From: Stenopsyche tienmushanensis
Lineage: Eukaryota; Arthropoda; Insecta; Trichoptera; Stenopsychidae
Direction of reading: 5' to 3'
DNA length: 64,000 nucleotides
Assembly: GCA_008973525.1 (NCBI GenBank)
Contig: WACJ01000126.1
Coordinates: 1,054,001 to 1,118,000 of the forward strand
The position numbers were made by a program, and so were the translations under genes. Below the pieces are notes generated by a model. The model was not told the origin of the DNA, ran no database searches, and saw only the letters and a program-made list of their open reading frames with translations. This document shows positions 12,031 through 23,811 of the stretch, piece after piece. The first letter of the stretch is position 1, and each line of letters starts with the position of its first letter.

Positions 12031-12331
12031 CATTAGCACAAATACTTTCCCAAAAAATAATTCTCAATGTTAATGTAATTTATTTATCAAAAATAAAATA
12101 ATAATATATTTTTTAAAGTGATTATAAATTCGTCGCTTTCGTATAACGATAGTTCGTTATCTCTGATGCAAGAGGTCAATCATGTTAGCCGCACACTCAT
12201 GTTTTTTGTGTGTTATTACCTCATCTCCGCTGTTAAAAACCGGACATTCAAGGCACGTTATTCAATGCGCGCATTTTTCTCAATTTAAAAGTTAAAAAAG
12301 TGAATTCAACCAGTGAAATAAATAAAACAAC

Positions 12332-13567
12332 ATGAAGACTTTATATATCGGAGCGTTTTTATTTCTCGCTCACTTCGTTTTACTAATTAGATCCGATCTA
12401 GTTTGCAAGAAGAATCGAAATTATGCCACATGTTCCAGCGAGAGCGACGATCACGATAGCGTCCTTCAACGGGGGAGCGTTTCCGACGATGACGAATTGG
12501 AACACGTTATAATAGTCGGCTGCCGGTTGAAGACCATCGAAGATGAATCGTTTGAAAATGTGCCCAATTTGGAAACGTTGGATCTGTCAGTGAATGTGCT
12601 TGAGAGTCTTCAGCTTGGATTATTTAACGCTTTGGGAAAAGTGAAAAGCCTCAATCTATCGGATAATTTGATATCGGATTTACCTTTGGGTATTTTCGAT
12701 GAAATGCCAAACATTGAAAGTCTGGATCTATCGAATAATAAGATAAAAGCGTTGGCTTTGGGCGTGCTCGATCCGTTGATAAATTTATTGAGCCTTTATC
12801 TTTCGAATAATCAGCTTGCGGATCTTCCTCTCGGGTTGTTTGATAAACCTGCCATCATTAAACATCTCGATCTATCGAATAACATCATGACGACTATCCC
12901 GCTGGGAATATTCGATTCGTTGAAATCATTGCAGGTATTAGATTTATCGTCGTCTCGATTTTCTCCAATGATTTCGGGAATATTCGATCAATCCAGGAAT
13001 TTAAACGCGCTATATCTTTCGAACAACGGCATTAATGAAATACCCGATGGACAATTCAATGACGTGACTCGTTTAAACACGCTGGATCTTTCAAATAATT
13101 CGATTTCTGTTCTCAAATACGACGTCTTCGCCACGCTGACGAGATTGAAAATAATAAATTTATCGAGGAATCGACTGAGTGACGTATCGGGTGCGTTAAA
13201 TCTGCCGCAATTATCGTCGATAGACGTGTCCGAGAACAAGCTTGAATCGTTTCCCGCGTTGAATACCACGACTCTTCGACATCTCGATATATCCGGCAAT
13301 CGCATCACATATTTGGCGACGACGTCCGTGCCGAAGAGACTGAGCAGAATGCTGCTGCATAAAAATCCGTGGCAGTGTGTCTGTTTGGATCAATTGCTGA
13401 GTCTTCTCATTAAGAGGAAAATAAACTACAAAGAGAGCTTGTTTTTTAGCGGTAAAATGCCCGTTTGCGTTGTTATGAACGAAAAGAAACAGCGCTGCGT
13501 CAAGGATTCGTCGCAAAACGCACAGCTGTTTGCGATTTATACGAACGCTTTAAAAAATCCATTGTAA
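12332..13567 (+). CDS. Secreted leucine-rich-repeat protein, copy 1 (411 aa)
   Basis: Single-exon ORF starting at ATG 12332 (AACATGAAG context). A signal peptide is evident (MKTLYIGAFLFLAHFVLLIRS), then a short Cys-containing N-terminus and an acidic linker with LQRGSVSDDDE. About a dozen 24-residue LRRs of the type 'LxxLDLSxNxLxxLPxGxFDxL' follow, for example PNIESLDLSNNKIKALALG. A C-terminal LRR cap begins at NPWQCVCL (N345) with paired cysteines near MPVCVV and RCVKDSS. There is no transmembrane segment or GPI-like tail, so it is probably secreted. It is a tandem paralogue of the gene at 15211. Extracellular LRR proteins of insects serve in binding, immunity or matrix; which applies here is not shown. 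Candidate polyadenylation signals are at 13655 (ATTAAA) and 13830 (AATAAA). Confidence 0.9.
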   Translation: MKTLYIGAFLFLAHFVLLIRSDLVCKKNRNYATCSSESDDHDSVLQRGSVSDDDELEHVIIVGCRLKTIEDESFENVPNLETLDLSVNVLESLQLGLFNALGKVKSLNLSDNLISDLPLGIFDEMPNIESLDLSNNKIKALALGVLDPLINLLSLYLSNNQLADLPLGLFDKPAIIKHLDLSNNIMTTIPLGIFDSLKSLQVLDLSSSRFSPMISGIFDQSRNLNALYLSNNGINEIPDGQFNDVTRLNTLDLSNNSISVLKYDVFATLTRLKIINLSRNRLSDVSGALNLPQLSSIDVSENKLESFPALNTTTLRHLDISGNRITYLATTSVPKRLSRMLLHKNPWQCVCLDQLLSLLIKRKINYKESLFFSGKMPVCVVMNEKKQRCVKDSSQNAQLFAIYTNALKNPL

Positions 13568-15121
13568 ACGTGCAATCATTTATGCTTTGATTCACGTTCG
13601 ATTCTGTTTTCTTCGATGTTTCTGAATGCCGTTTGTGAAAAATGTATCGATCAAATTAAACGAAAAGCTTAAATGTGTTAATATATGTATTTTGGTATCG
13701 AGTTTTATCATGTTTTTTTAACCCCTGTAGACCCGACTTAAAAAAAACTGTTATTTGGAACGATGGTTCTAAGTTCATTTTTCAGGAAAACATTACATTA
13801 TAATGTACAAATGGGATGGAACGGCGTAAAATAAATTTTAAATTGTCAAACCGGTTTATAAAAATAATGTATTACGATTGCAAAACTTTATTATATTACA
13901 AAAGTATAAATGCTACAATATTTTACTAGAAATTTCATTTTATATTTAAACCAGCTGGTCATTGAAGCTCAGTCAACAGCGTGGAATATCATTCTCAAAG
14001 TTCATTTCCTGGATTTAATAAATATCCTGCGGCAATCATTTGGTCTAGCAAGACCACTTCATCCGTGTTTGCATTATATAATTAAATAATTTCTGGTCTA
14101 GGAATTTATATATTGCTCGTTTTCTTTTTATCCCAGCACTTCATTATATCTTTTTCGTCTTATCCAAATGAAGCTGGATGCTAGATTTACAAGTTACAGC
14201 CATTTTACTAATATAATATCATCATCTCTACATATGAATTCATCGGAAAGCCCTCGTCCTTTTTTATCATGCCTTTATGTGATAAAAGCAGGAGGCTTTT
14301 GGAGTCGATTTATTCTGCCTATATATCTTCACTTCTTATATTTGTAAAATATGACTAAGAACAGAAATAATTGTCATAACATAGTTTATATCCAGTCAGT
14401 ATAATTCCTGTCTGGGAAATTGTATCGCATCCGACTTGTATCTTGGTATTTCGAACGTCATATTTATCGTCGCTATTTAGTGATTCGAATTCATAAATAT
14501 TTCCATTTAAAATTCTGTCCCAAACATCTTAAAAACAATCATAATTACATAAAATTTAGTTTGGGAATCAATCACGCTATATTATAACGACTATTCGTTG
14601 GATAACAAGACGTAGATACCGTATGTACATTTCAATGTACACGATGTTTAATCTTAAATTACAGTACAATACATTATAACGTACGGTGAAATTTTAAATT
14701 TATCCAATAAAAGGAATCTTTTTATGAGATCATATCAAAATAATGCAAAGTAATTGATTTTTTTTACAATATCTTGGACAAATCATCATATATCGTAATC
14801 GTACCTTTGATGAACGAATAAGATGTACACCGTGATGTACCAAATATAATAATACATAAACTAGCTCACAAAAAACATTTAAAATTTCAATGCAATGTGC
14901 ACAGGGACCGAAAGTGTTAAAGAATAATTTACATATTGACCATAATTAAGAAGCTGGAATTGCTTTAAATATAAAATATATTAAAATAACGACGATCATT
15001 ATGAAAACGAGTCCCATCAAAGTTTGAACTCTCAAGGTTAATGTCGTATATTACGAGAATAAAAACACTACGGTTAAATCCAGTTGGGTGAAACCAGTTT
15101 TTGTGCCGTGTCAATTAACCG
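13568..15121. other. Intergenic between the LRR paralogues
   Basis: AT-rich, with no coding exon recognised. Contains the 3' UTR of LRR copy 1 and the promoter of LRR copy 2. Confidence 0.4.
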
Positions 15122-15128
15122 TATAAAG
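15122..15128 (+). promoter_or_regulatory. Candidate TATA box of LRR copy 2
   Basis: TATAAAG lies 83 bp before the ATG at 15211, in a locally less AT-rich stretch. Transcription would start near 15150, giving a 5' UTR of about 60 nt. Spacing fits a TATA promoter, but the box alone is weak evidence in AT-rich DNA. Confidence 0.4.
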
Positions 15129-15210
15129 TTTTTGGTATCGGTGAACATTGAGTATTCTATTGACCTGCATTTTAAGCGTACAAATCCATAGATTCATACG
15201 GATTAAAATC

Positions 15211-16500
15211 ATGATTGGTTGCAATAATAGATGCATAATTTTCACAATTGTGCTGATTGTTTTCGCGCGTGTCAATTGTCAATTGGTGTGTATAATATAT
15301 GAGAATGAAAATAACTGTTCGCCTGAAGACGAAGCGGGATTCAACGAATTGCAACGTGGCAGTGTCTCCGACGATGAATACACGAGCGTCATTTCATTGT
15401 CGTCCTGCAAACTTACGGACATTCAAGAAGGATCGTTTGAAAACCTGCCGAATTTGGGCTCGTTGGATTTATCTTTGAATTTGCTCACGGCGCTCAATCC
15501 CGTCGTCTTCAACAATTTGAACCTTTACGCGTTCAATCTATCGTATAATTTGATAGCTGATTTATCGCCGGGATTATTTGATCGGATGACCAATCTTCAA
15601 TCTGTGGATTTATCGCACAATAAAATAACGAGTTTGGATCCGGCGACGTTTCAACAGACTCCGAATTTGGCCAGCGTACTGCTCGCCTATAATATGCTCA
15701 ATGGATTGCATCCGGAATTGTTTAGCGCGTCGAACGACATCAATAAACTCGATATATCGTCTAATACGATGACGGATCTTCCGCTGGGATTCTTCGACAA
15801 CCTCAAGAAAATTAAATCCATAACGATGTCTTCCTGCCAGTTTTCGTCGTTACCCGTCGGTATGTTCGATCAATGCGTTGAATTACTCAAGCTAGATCTG
15901 AGCGGAAATTCCATAGCGGAAGTACCCGGAAAATATTTCAACGCTCTTACGCAGTTGTCTATTTTAGACTTGTCCAATAATTTGATGTCCGATATTGAAG
16001 CAGATACGTTGAGCGCATTAACGAAACTAAAAACGTTAAATCTATCCCGAAATCATTTGACAGATATATCCGAGATCGCTACGTTGCCTCAGCTCGCAAC
16101 GTTGGACGTCTCGAGTAATAAATTGAAAGTATTCCCGGAATGGGGATCGAATACGTTAAAAACGCTGGACATATCGGACAATTATTTCACGAATTTCGGA
16201 ACGACGCTGGGAAAACGCATTCCGAGAGGATTAAAGAGGATAATCTTGCACGAAAACCCGTGGCAATGCGCTTGTTTGAATCAATTCCTCGCCGTGTTGG
16301 AAAAGAGAAAAATCGATTACAAATCGAAGATCTATTTTGAGGGGAAGAAACCAATCTGCGCAGTCATAAGCGGCAAAGAATCGAGGTGTTTTAAAGATTC
16401 GTCGAAAGATCAACAGTTCTACAATACATATTACAACGCCATTAAAAAACCTGCCAAGATTCAATCGGCACCGGCGTATATAGATATACGATACGAATAG
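15211..16500 (+). CDS. Secreted leucine-rich-repeat protein, copy 2 (429 aa)
   Basis: Single-exon paralogue of the gene at 12332. I start it at the ATG at 15211 rather than upstream non-ATG codons, because that gives a clean signal peptide (MIGCNNRCIIFTIVLIVFA) aligned with copy 1. Both proteins share the order signal peptide, short Cys region, acidic linker with the nearly identical LQRGSVSDDE, about a dozen LRRs (for example MTNLQSVDLSHNKITSLDP), and a C-terminal cap from NPWQCACL (N349) ending with KDSSK and a short charged tail. The tail (APAYIDIRYE) extends beyond copy 1. Likely extracellular; ligand and role are unknown. Head-to-tail orientation 1.6 kb downstream of copy 1 indicates tandem duplication. 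AATAAA lies at 16685-16690. Confidence 0.9.
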   Translation: MIGCNNRCIIFTIVLIVFARVNCQLVCIIYENENNCSPEDEAGFNELQRGSVSDDEYTSVISLSSCKLTDIQEGSFENLPNLGSLDLSLNLLTALNPVVFNNLNLYAFNLSYNLIADLSPGLFDRMTNLQSVDLSHNKITSLDPATFQQTPNLASVLLAYNMLNGLHPELFSASNDINKLDISSNTMTDLPLGFFDNLKKIKSITMSSCQFSSLPVGMFDQCVELLKLDLSGNSIAEVPGKYFNALTQLSILDLSNNLMSDIEADTLSALTKLKTLNLSRNHLTDISEIATLPQLATLDVSSNKLKVFPEWGSNTLKTLDISDNYFTNFGTTLGKRIPRGLKRIILHENPWQCACLNQFLAVLEKRKIDYKSKIYFEGKKPICAVISGKESRCFKDSSKDQQFYNTYYNAIKKPAKIQSAPAYIDIRYE

Positions 16501-17818
16501 ATAAACGCGTTTTGAACTAACGTATTTTAATTATAAATCTGATTATTTCTACGTTAATATAGGATCAGGTTTAATATTATTGATTTATTTACTAGTATTA
16601 TAAATATACATATTATTAATTACAAAGCCAGCCTAAAAACCTATACTCAGAGAAGCTGATGTCGGAATAATATTCGTGAAAATTAATAAAACATTGCGTT
16701 CAAGAGGACTTTCGATAACACTCCCGCTGAGACGGCTATGGACATTTTAATTCAATAATTTAATGTTACTTTAGTACATTTTTAAAAACGTAATTTTGTT
16801 ATTATTTCATAATTTTAACGTGTCTTTTAACAAATATGTATTTTTTATGCTGCTTAACAACAATCATGAGCGTTTCTCAACGAGTAATGTATTCTGAAAA
16901 ATAAAATAAAAACAATTTTATCTCGAACAATTTATTATAATGTGGAAGGTTACGTAAACATTCATGAAATTTCAAGATAACGGACAAAACAATACGTGTG
17001 TCATCTTAACAAACTACGAAACATCAATAGAAATACATAACAAGTGATCAACGTATAGTTAAATGCCAAAATTATGCACGTTTAATAAAGTCTAATGCCT
17101 TTATCATTATGAAGTACACAAACGCTGCATCGGAATTGTTTTATATAAATATGTACGAATTTACGCTTTTGCAATATTTCAGGCATGCCGCCCTGTTTAA
17201 TTCAATTAGTCATAAAATAAATTTATAAATCATTTTTAAATTAAATACTAACACCTTGTGACTTAATATACAATATAAAAAATGGGTCGTTTTGATTTAC
17301 CCGATAATTGATTTTTTACAAACTACAAATTTGTGTATTTTGAAGATAAATAATCGAGTGATTTATTTAAAAAAATACTTATAATACACAATGAAAATTA
17401 TGTTTTAACCCTATGACACATTTAAATTAATTTAAGATTTCAAACACACATTAACACAATCATTGTAGTTAAAAAAGTAAATAATCTCGATTTATTAAAA
17501 TTAAAATGTAAATACTTAATGAGAAGCGAAAGCATGAGAAACAGCAATTAAATCAAAAATACAATTACAATTAACATCATTTTAAATCATTGCAAACAGT
17601 GGCGGATTTAGCAAAGGCGATTATTCAATTTATTAAATACAGTTATCGCAGTTTATTTAATATTAAAAACATATTGGCCGAAAGATATACATATTGAATA
17701 ATATCAATATAATGCGCTAGAATACGATTCCTGAATTTATAAAGCCTGAGACAAATGCCACGTACACCTATACAAAAATCCGTCACTGTTTGGTGATAAA
17801 AAATCTCTTAAAAAATAC
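16501..17818. other. Intergenic, AT-rich, nothing recognised
   Basis: Contains the 3' UTR of LRR copy 2 and then very AT-rich DNA without coding features. Confidence 0.4.
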
Positions 17819-17821
17819 TAA

Positions 17822-18021
17822 GGCCTGATCCACACTATGGTGCCAGTAACGGTTCGATCTCGATCCGGTCTCGGTCCGATCAAATATTCTTACACAAGAA
17901 ACAATCAGAGTATTCACACTATCGGATCGTTCCAATCCCGTTTTTTGTATGAGAATATTTGACCGGACCGAGACCGAGAGCGAGATCGAACCGTTACCGG
18001 CACCATAGTGTGGATCAGGCC
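17822..18021. mobile_element. 200-bp Harbinger-like MITE with TAA target duplication
   Basis: The two ends are inverted copies starting GGCCTGATCCACACTATGG. The inverted arms extend about 70 bp with a handful of mismatches, leaving a short centre. TAA flanks both sides (17819-17821 and 18022-18024). A 3-bp TWA duplication with GG-starting inverted repeats is the pattern of PIF/Harbinger non-autonomous elements. It has no coding capacity, and the whole unit could fold into one long hairpin. Confidence 0.85.
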
Positions 18022-18499
18022 TAAATAATTACTTTATATTATGAATATAATGTTCTAGCTTATTTCAATTTTTTACGGTCTGTACCAGCGTCGTACGTCA
18101 TCTTTAACATGACCGTAAAGAGTTAATATCAGAAAATAAAATTATTTAAAATATAATAAATACGCATTATATAAGAATTTGCATAAAAAATAAACAAAAA
18201 ATTTGTACTCTATTGGAAATGAGATTCAGAAAATAAATTAAACTTATTTTATTGTTGTTATAAAAATATTTAGATGAAAAATGTACTATCTAAATGTCAG
18301 ATTCATTGAAAATATTGATTGTTTGAGTGAGCTTTCGGTAAAATCATGCTCAAATTTATCAATGTAAAATATACTATGTATAGAGCTGCTCAAGCTGTGA
18401 AGCGAAGGCTTGGAACACGAAGCGATCACAGAATGATCGGCGTAATGAGTCGTGTTCTCAAGTTGTTCTTGAAAATAATTCACGCTTAAGTACACAAAA

Positions 18500-19390
18500 A
18501 ATGTGAACGGAAAGCGAGCAACACGCAGTTTGGCTTCAGGAATGGATTGAATATAAGAGAGGCACTATTTGGTATCTGAATATTACCATAATGATATCGC
18601 GATATGGACGTTGACATTAAAACATGTTTTATTGATTATGAAAGAGTATTTTACACAGTGCGATATGAAAAACTAATACAGATATTGTAAGATGTGGGTA
18701 TTGACGGAAGAAATATCTGCATCATTAACGAAACTATACTGAAATCGCATGGAGCAAGACAACAGAAGCCATCAACATAGCTAGGAGTTTGATTCACCGC
18801 TTTTGTTCAATCTGTACTCCGAGAAAATCATATACACAAAAGCATTGGAGCATTGTTCCGGGTCGTCGACAAAATTAATATGGGATTTCTGGTTGCCAAC
18901 ATTCTTGGAGGACAGGGCACATAAAGAAAAAAATGTATTAACTCCATAATATGACCAGAAGACAGTAGCTAAGATCGACAGAGAAACATCCGAAAGCATT
19001 CAAATCTTAAGAGGCGTTCAACCGTGTTCACGGATGCTGGAGTAATAATAAACGGGAGTACCATCAATAAGATATGCGGATGACACTGTGTTGTAGGTCA
19101 CAAATATCGACGATCTGCATGGATTATTAAATGCAGTCATCGCACACAGTACATCAATGAACAAAGTGGCTAGTTTTCAGCAAAGCCCAAATAGTATTAA
19201 AGGAATGATTTGAATAGACGACGATATCGATGAAATATCATGGATGCTACTTAAACGCATTTGCTGCAAAATAGACGGAGAGAATAATAACAGAAAAAAT
19301 ACTGTGTTCAAGAGAACTTTCAAACATATTCCGGCTGAGATTGCTACGCTGCTATGTGTTCAGCATTCCTATGTATGGAATGGAACATTA
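18500..19390 (+). mobile_element. LINE reverse transcriptase relic
   Basis: Plus-strand blocks in order: FGFRNGLNIREALFG, FIDYERVFYTVRYEKLIQ, DVGIDGRNI, then INGSTINKIRYADDTVL and IDDLHGLLNAV, separated by stops and frameshifts. They match the RT palm of the arthropod LINE family 'GFR.G.GTREA...FIDYEKAFDTV.HEKL', including the YADD catalytic box. Part of the middle has been lost or rearranged. Dead copy. Confidence 0.75.
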
Positions 19391-19849
19391 CATTATTGAT
19401 ATAATTTATTGATGGTTTATTTGAGAATAACATTTGGCTATCTGATAAGTTTTTCGATTCAAGATTTCATCATTTCCCACATACATAATTGGTATCATAT
19501 TACAGAAATACAATTTTACGATTGGTATAGATTACATGTATTGATATATGCGGTATCAAAATAAATGCATTTGTAAATGGTCATTAAAAAATAAATAATG
19601 ATTAATTAACTTCGACTAGAAATGAAACTGACTAGAAGATGATATCAAATAATCAAAATCATCGATAAAACTAAAAAATAAATATCACAAAATCGTCATG
19701 GATAAAATATTGATATAAAAATATTATTAGAGTTGATAGTTTTTGAAGTCTCAAGATTTCGATATTATACAATATGTTAAAAATAGTATCTAAACAAATA
19801 TACAACATTTATAAGCTTATAGATTGATCTTGATAACATCTTATTCGAA
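19391..19849. other. Downstream of DGK-epsilon, AT-rich
   Basis: Probable 3' UTR side of the minus-strand kinase gene. Reverse AATAAA hexamers occur at 19405-19410 and 19416-19421, but the true cleavage site is not known. Confidence 0.3.
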
Positions 19850-22765
19850 TTATATACGGCACAGTACAGGAAGGGATCCAATACGCTGTACATTAATTTC
19901 GCACGGTCCTTGTTCCCATGGTTCGCCGTCCACTTGCATCGGAGCCAAGCCTTTTAATTTAATCTGTGTATTTTTTAAATTACGCGTTAATTCTTTTGAT
20001 ATATTCATTATTTGAAAATATGTGAGAATATGAATATTCTTACGGTAATTTTTGATGCCTGCCCTATGCGATTTGGTTGTGATAAGCCTACTTGCAACTT
20101 TGCTATGTGAAAAGACGAATTAATTCCCAGAACTTCTAATTTTCCATCGTCATAACTCTGCGTTGCAACTGTAGAATCAGCACCTGCGTCTAAATACATA
20201 AGAATTATATAATTATCTTTTATAGGGAATACTTCAACACACAGCCGTTGGTTAGTTAAGGTTGTTCAGAATGAAAGAATAAATAATATAACGACTATAC
20301 AACTTACTCCATACATCGACTCCGGCGCCCCATGATGGAATGTTGAGTAAAAGTAGAGCCTGTAAGGGCGGAAGTGGAATGGATTCATCATCCATTGTAA
20401 GTTCAAGTAGATTTTCAAGACCCAAGCAATCCTGTGATAAAACCTGCTGTGTTCCAAGGCACAGATAAATTAGCTGAAAATTGAAAATCATTTAAATAAA
20501 AGGCATTGAAAAAAGATACAGTTGAAATATTATGTATAATAAAATACTACTTACATAATTAATCGATTGACTTCCACGTACATATAACGGATGAAGACGA
20601 GCACGGTGAAAATCCAAAGCCACTCTAGCGTCCACTCCAATGCTGATATAATTATAAGCAAATAACTTGCGCCGTCCTATGTTCACAGACCATCTTGAAT
20701 TAAAAAAAAAACATTTTATCATCAGATATTAACAAATAACGGGGCGTACAATAAGGACGCTTGATTTAAAACAAGTTGTGTATGAGATATCCATTCAATT
20801 TTTATTTGAAAGAATATTTTATGGCAATTGCCCGCCGTGGCTTTACTTGGTGGCACGTATTCAGGGAGTCTGGCTGAATTTAGCATTCATAAATTTGAGC
20901 GTTCCTATTGAAAGACCCTGTAAAATTTTAAAACATGAATACCTATCAATCATTTGACACCGAGCATTTTTTATATCTTCAAAATATGATAAAGGCGTGA
21001 GAGGCAAAGTGCAGTTTCCGCCCCATCCAAGAACTCGACTTAAATCGTTGCCAGTACCCAATGGAAGGACACCGACTGCTGGGAATTTCTAAGCACAAAA
21101 ATAAAATAAGTTGATATATTAACGTATAAAACCAGAATAATTAACAACTGATATTACTTACTTCAGTTTTCATATTGGCTACAGCTGTTAATGCAGCAGA
21201 AACGGAACCGTCACCACCGGCGACGATTATTCGAGCAGAAGAAGGGACCCAATTAAGTACCGAATTCAAACCCGCTTTCGTTAAGCGTATAATTTGTATG
21301 GGATTTAAAAAGCCACGAAAAGAAGACAGTATTTCATCTCCCGCTCCTCCGCCAGAGATAGGGTTTCCTATAATATTTTAATAGACTGATAAAATTTTAA
21401 ATATTACAGATAACAGAATATATTTTAAATATATATCAGTAGCTTGCGGTGATTTTTCAAATGGGAGATGTCCAAAATAAAAAAAAATTGCTATTCTATT
21501 GCTAACTTTGATCAACAAATATGTACAAATAGAAAAAAATATTTAAATCATCGTGTATATGAAAAAAATTAACCGATTATAATTAATGGGTTCCAGTCGG
21601 TCCAATCCGGTGTTGTTATTGTAATAGCTCCGGTTCTACTTATAGTTACGTGAGACGGCGGTATAATTAGAGATTTCAGCCTACCAAAATCGCATATCTG
21701 TAAACAATAGTGTTGCATTTTAGTACAATACAATAAAAGCATATTTAACATTATCAAAATGTGTATGTTTTTTTGAAAAGCTTACTTCATTTCTCGGAAG
21801 CTCTCCTTTCGAGCAATGCTGTACTCTCTGACACCAGCAGCAATAAAAATCGCTCCCATTATCGTCTGCAAACGGACAGTGATCTTCGCATTCTTGTACT
21901 CCGACTGTAAATGATAAAATATGGAAGTAATCTAATAATATATTTACTAAACAAATACTATATTAAACAAATTTAATAAAAACCTTTAACCCAATGATGT
22001 CGAAATTCTTCGTTGGGATTGGCTGTGAGAACGCGACATGGTTTTTTCTTTTCAGCAGATTTTTTACATCCTTGGCAGGCACTTAAAGCACAGCGTTCAC
22101 AATACTGACCTACATTGGGTAGCATTAATCTCCCACAAACGGAACACTACATAAAAAGTGTAATTTTTTGTTAAAATTATCACTTATAATTATAATATTG
22201 AAATGGGTTCTTATTTATTAATATGATGTAATAGGAATAACTGGAGATGAAGGCCGCAGCGGACATTTGGACGACGTTACAATCCATACTTAATGTCATA
22301 AAATATTCTTTCAAATAAATAAAAAATTATGTGGATATTTCACATTTAAATTTAAAAATCAAGCGTTCTTATTATAAGAACATATCCGAATGTCCACACT
22401 TTAAAATGCTCAATAAGTCATTCTTAAAAGAATAGAACTAGCAACTGAATTAGCACATTCACATGCAATTTGTATGTCATTTTTAATTTAAAAAAAATAT
22501 TGAATAATCATTTAGCTGAGCACTAATCTAATTAATGGGAGTATTAGCGTAATAGATTTTTTATGCGTACCAAAGTATCATACGGTATAGTCTTATCGAG
22601 CTGTATACTTCTCCAGACGTGACCTTTAGAGCGATACTTTTTAATTACATACACATCAGAGTAGTACCATTTCAGAACATATATAACCGAAATACTCGGC
22701 ATCACAACGTAGCACATTGTCCATGAAAATGATTGAAATAAACGTTCCCAATATTCGATGATCAT
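19850..22765 (-). CDS. Diacylglycerol kinase epsilon
   Basis: Phosphorylates diacylglycerol to phosphatidic acid at membranes; the epsilon type favours arachidonoyl-DAG in mammals. Exons, 5' to 3': 22765-22571, 22146-21984, 21904-21786, 21697-21574, 21367-21162, 21088-20943, 20693-20555, 20473-20308, 20189-20044, 19963-19850; total 1518 nt, 505 aa. An N-terminal hydrophobic segment (residues about 14-31, WTMCYVVMPSISVIYVL) fits the membrane anchor of this isozyme. Two Cys-rich C1 domains follow (CSVCGRLM...CERC; CEDHCPF...CCWCQRVQHC). The catalytic domain has GGDGS (251-255; GGDGT is usual) and PLGTGNDL (278-285). The accessory domain ends MQVDGEPWEQGPCEI, a hallmark of epsilon. Start: first ATG, MIIEYWERLF; no upstream ATG is in frame. 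Slightly shorter than human (567) because the C-terminus is short. Confidence 0.95.
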
Positions 22766-23811
22766 TTTAACTGTTAAATATTCCCAAAGCGAGATCACAA
22801 TATAAACAAACCGTCAGAATGACAGCTTTCGATATACTATTTTTTGTTGTCTATGAATCGCAATTGTCTATGTGTCCTTGGCCTCATATCGCACGACAAA
22901 TAATTATATTTAATAAACTGAGAGTAAACATTTGTAGATATCCTTTATTTTAATATAAATATAAAAATGTAATTATTAAAATGCTTGTTTTTTAAAAAAA
23001 ACTTAAATTTTTATTAAAGTTTGAGAAAATCGATCAATTGATATTGTTGAATGATAAATGAAATATTTTAAATGAGATTATGATTTTTTAAGATTAAATT
23101 TGCGTTTGTTTTATTATTTATTATTATGTAATGTTGTTGTATTATTTTGTTAAAAAAAAAATTAAAATGTTATATTGATGGTTATAATTATGTAGTTGTG
23201 GATTTATCGCGAATTTTATAAGGTGATTTTGTTGTAAATGAAATAATTTTAAATGGACAAAATGTACGTCAGACAAAAGCAATCCAGGTGATGGTCGTAA
23301 TTAGAGCGTTGTTAGGAGCTGCGGCGGTCGCGGCGTCCCTGTGGATTCTTGCGGGCGCTGTCTTTTGGCATATCCCATTGCAGTCGGGCTCGTGCGCGCT
23401 ACCATCATTGGGATCGGATAGTATCGCGTTACTTTTGGGGCGTCCTGAATGGAAAGATCGATAACTAGGTTTCGAATTGTCAGCAAAAGGTAATTTTTGT
23501 CGATATTTCGAGTGTGATATTGTCGGGTGCCAAATGTTCAATTTGCGCCGAGATGCCGACGTTAGTCGACTCTGATGCGCTTTTATCGTTGTCGGGATTT
23601 GTGGGGTTTGACACTCGGGACGGATTGAAAGCTTCCATCGATTTACCCAATTGACAGGTATCCATGCTTTTACTTCCGATGAATTACAAACATGAGAACA
23701 TATGTACGACGTAACCGTCGCTTATTGACGACATATCCAACTGTCATTTATACTGAATGTTTCAAAATTTCGTAAATTTTCCATTTTTCACCTGTACTAT
23801 ATGTTATCATC
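22766..23811. other. Divergent intergenic region upstream of DGK-epsilon
   Basis: AT-rich apart from a GC-richer island at 23270-23680. The island may be promoter-like or contain a 5' exon of an unrecognised gene; the only plausible small reading frame is listed separately at 23291-23464. Confidence 0.35.
23291..23464 (+). CDS. Candidate small ORF with N-terminal hydrophobic segment (57 aa)
   Basis: ATG to TAA, unspliced. It starts MVVIRALLGAAAVAASLWIL, a convincing hydrophobic or signal-like segment, then a short polar tail ending EWKDR. It lies in the only GC-rich island of the DGK-epsilon/RBBP6 gap. A 12-codon ORF (MDKMYVRQKQSR) ends in TGATG, overlapping its start, and CAG|GTGATG at this point could equally be a splice donor. 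The opposite strand is also open, so the coding strand is uncertain. No family recognised. Confidence 0.25.
   Translation: MVVIRALLGAAAVAASLWILAGAVFWHIPLQSGSCALPSLGSDSIALLLGRPEWKDR

Noticed and set aside
15148..15210. Upstream extension of LRR copy 2 by 21 codons
   Set aside because: It begins at TTG, not ATG, and would place a charged stretch before the signal peptide. The ATG at 15211 matches the architecture of copy 1.
23269..23541. 90-codon minus-strand frame in the GC-rich island
   Set aside because: It overlaps the plus-strand small ORF, has no ATG-supported start with a clear product, and lacks any recognised motif. Left as antisense of an uncertain island.
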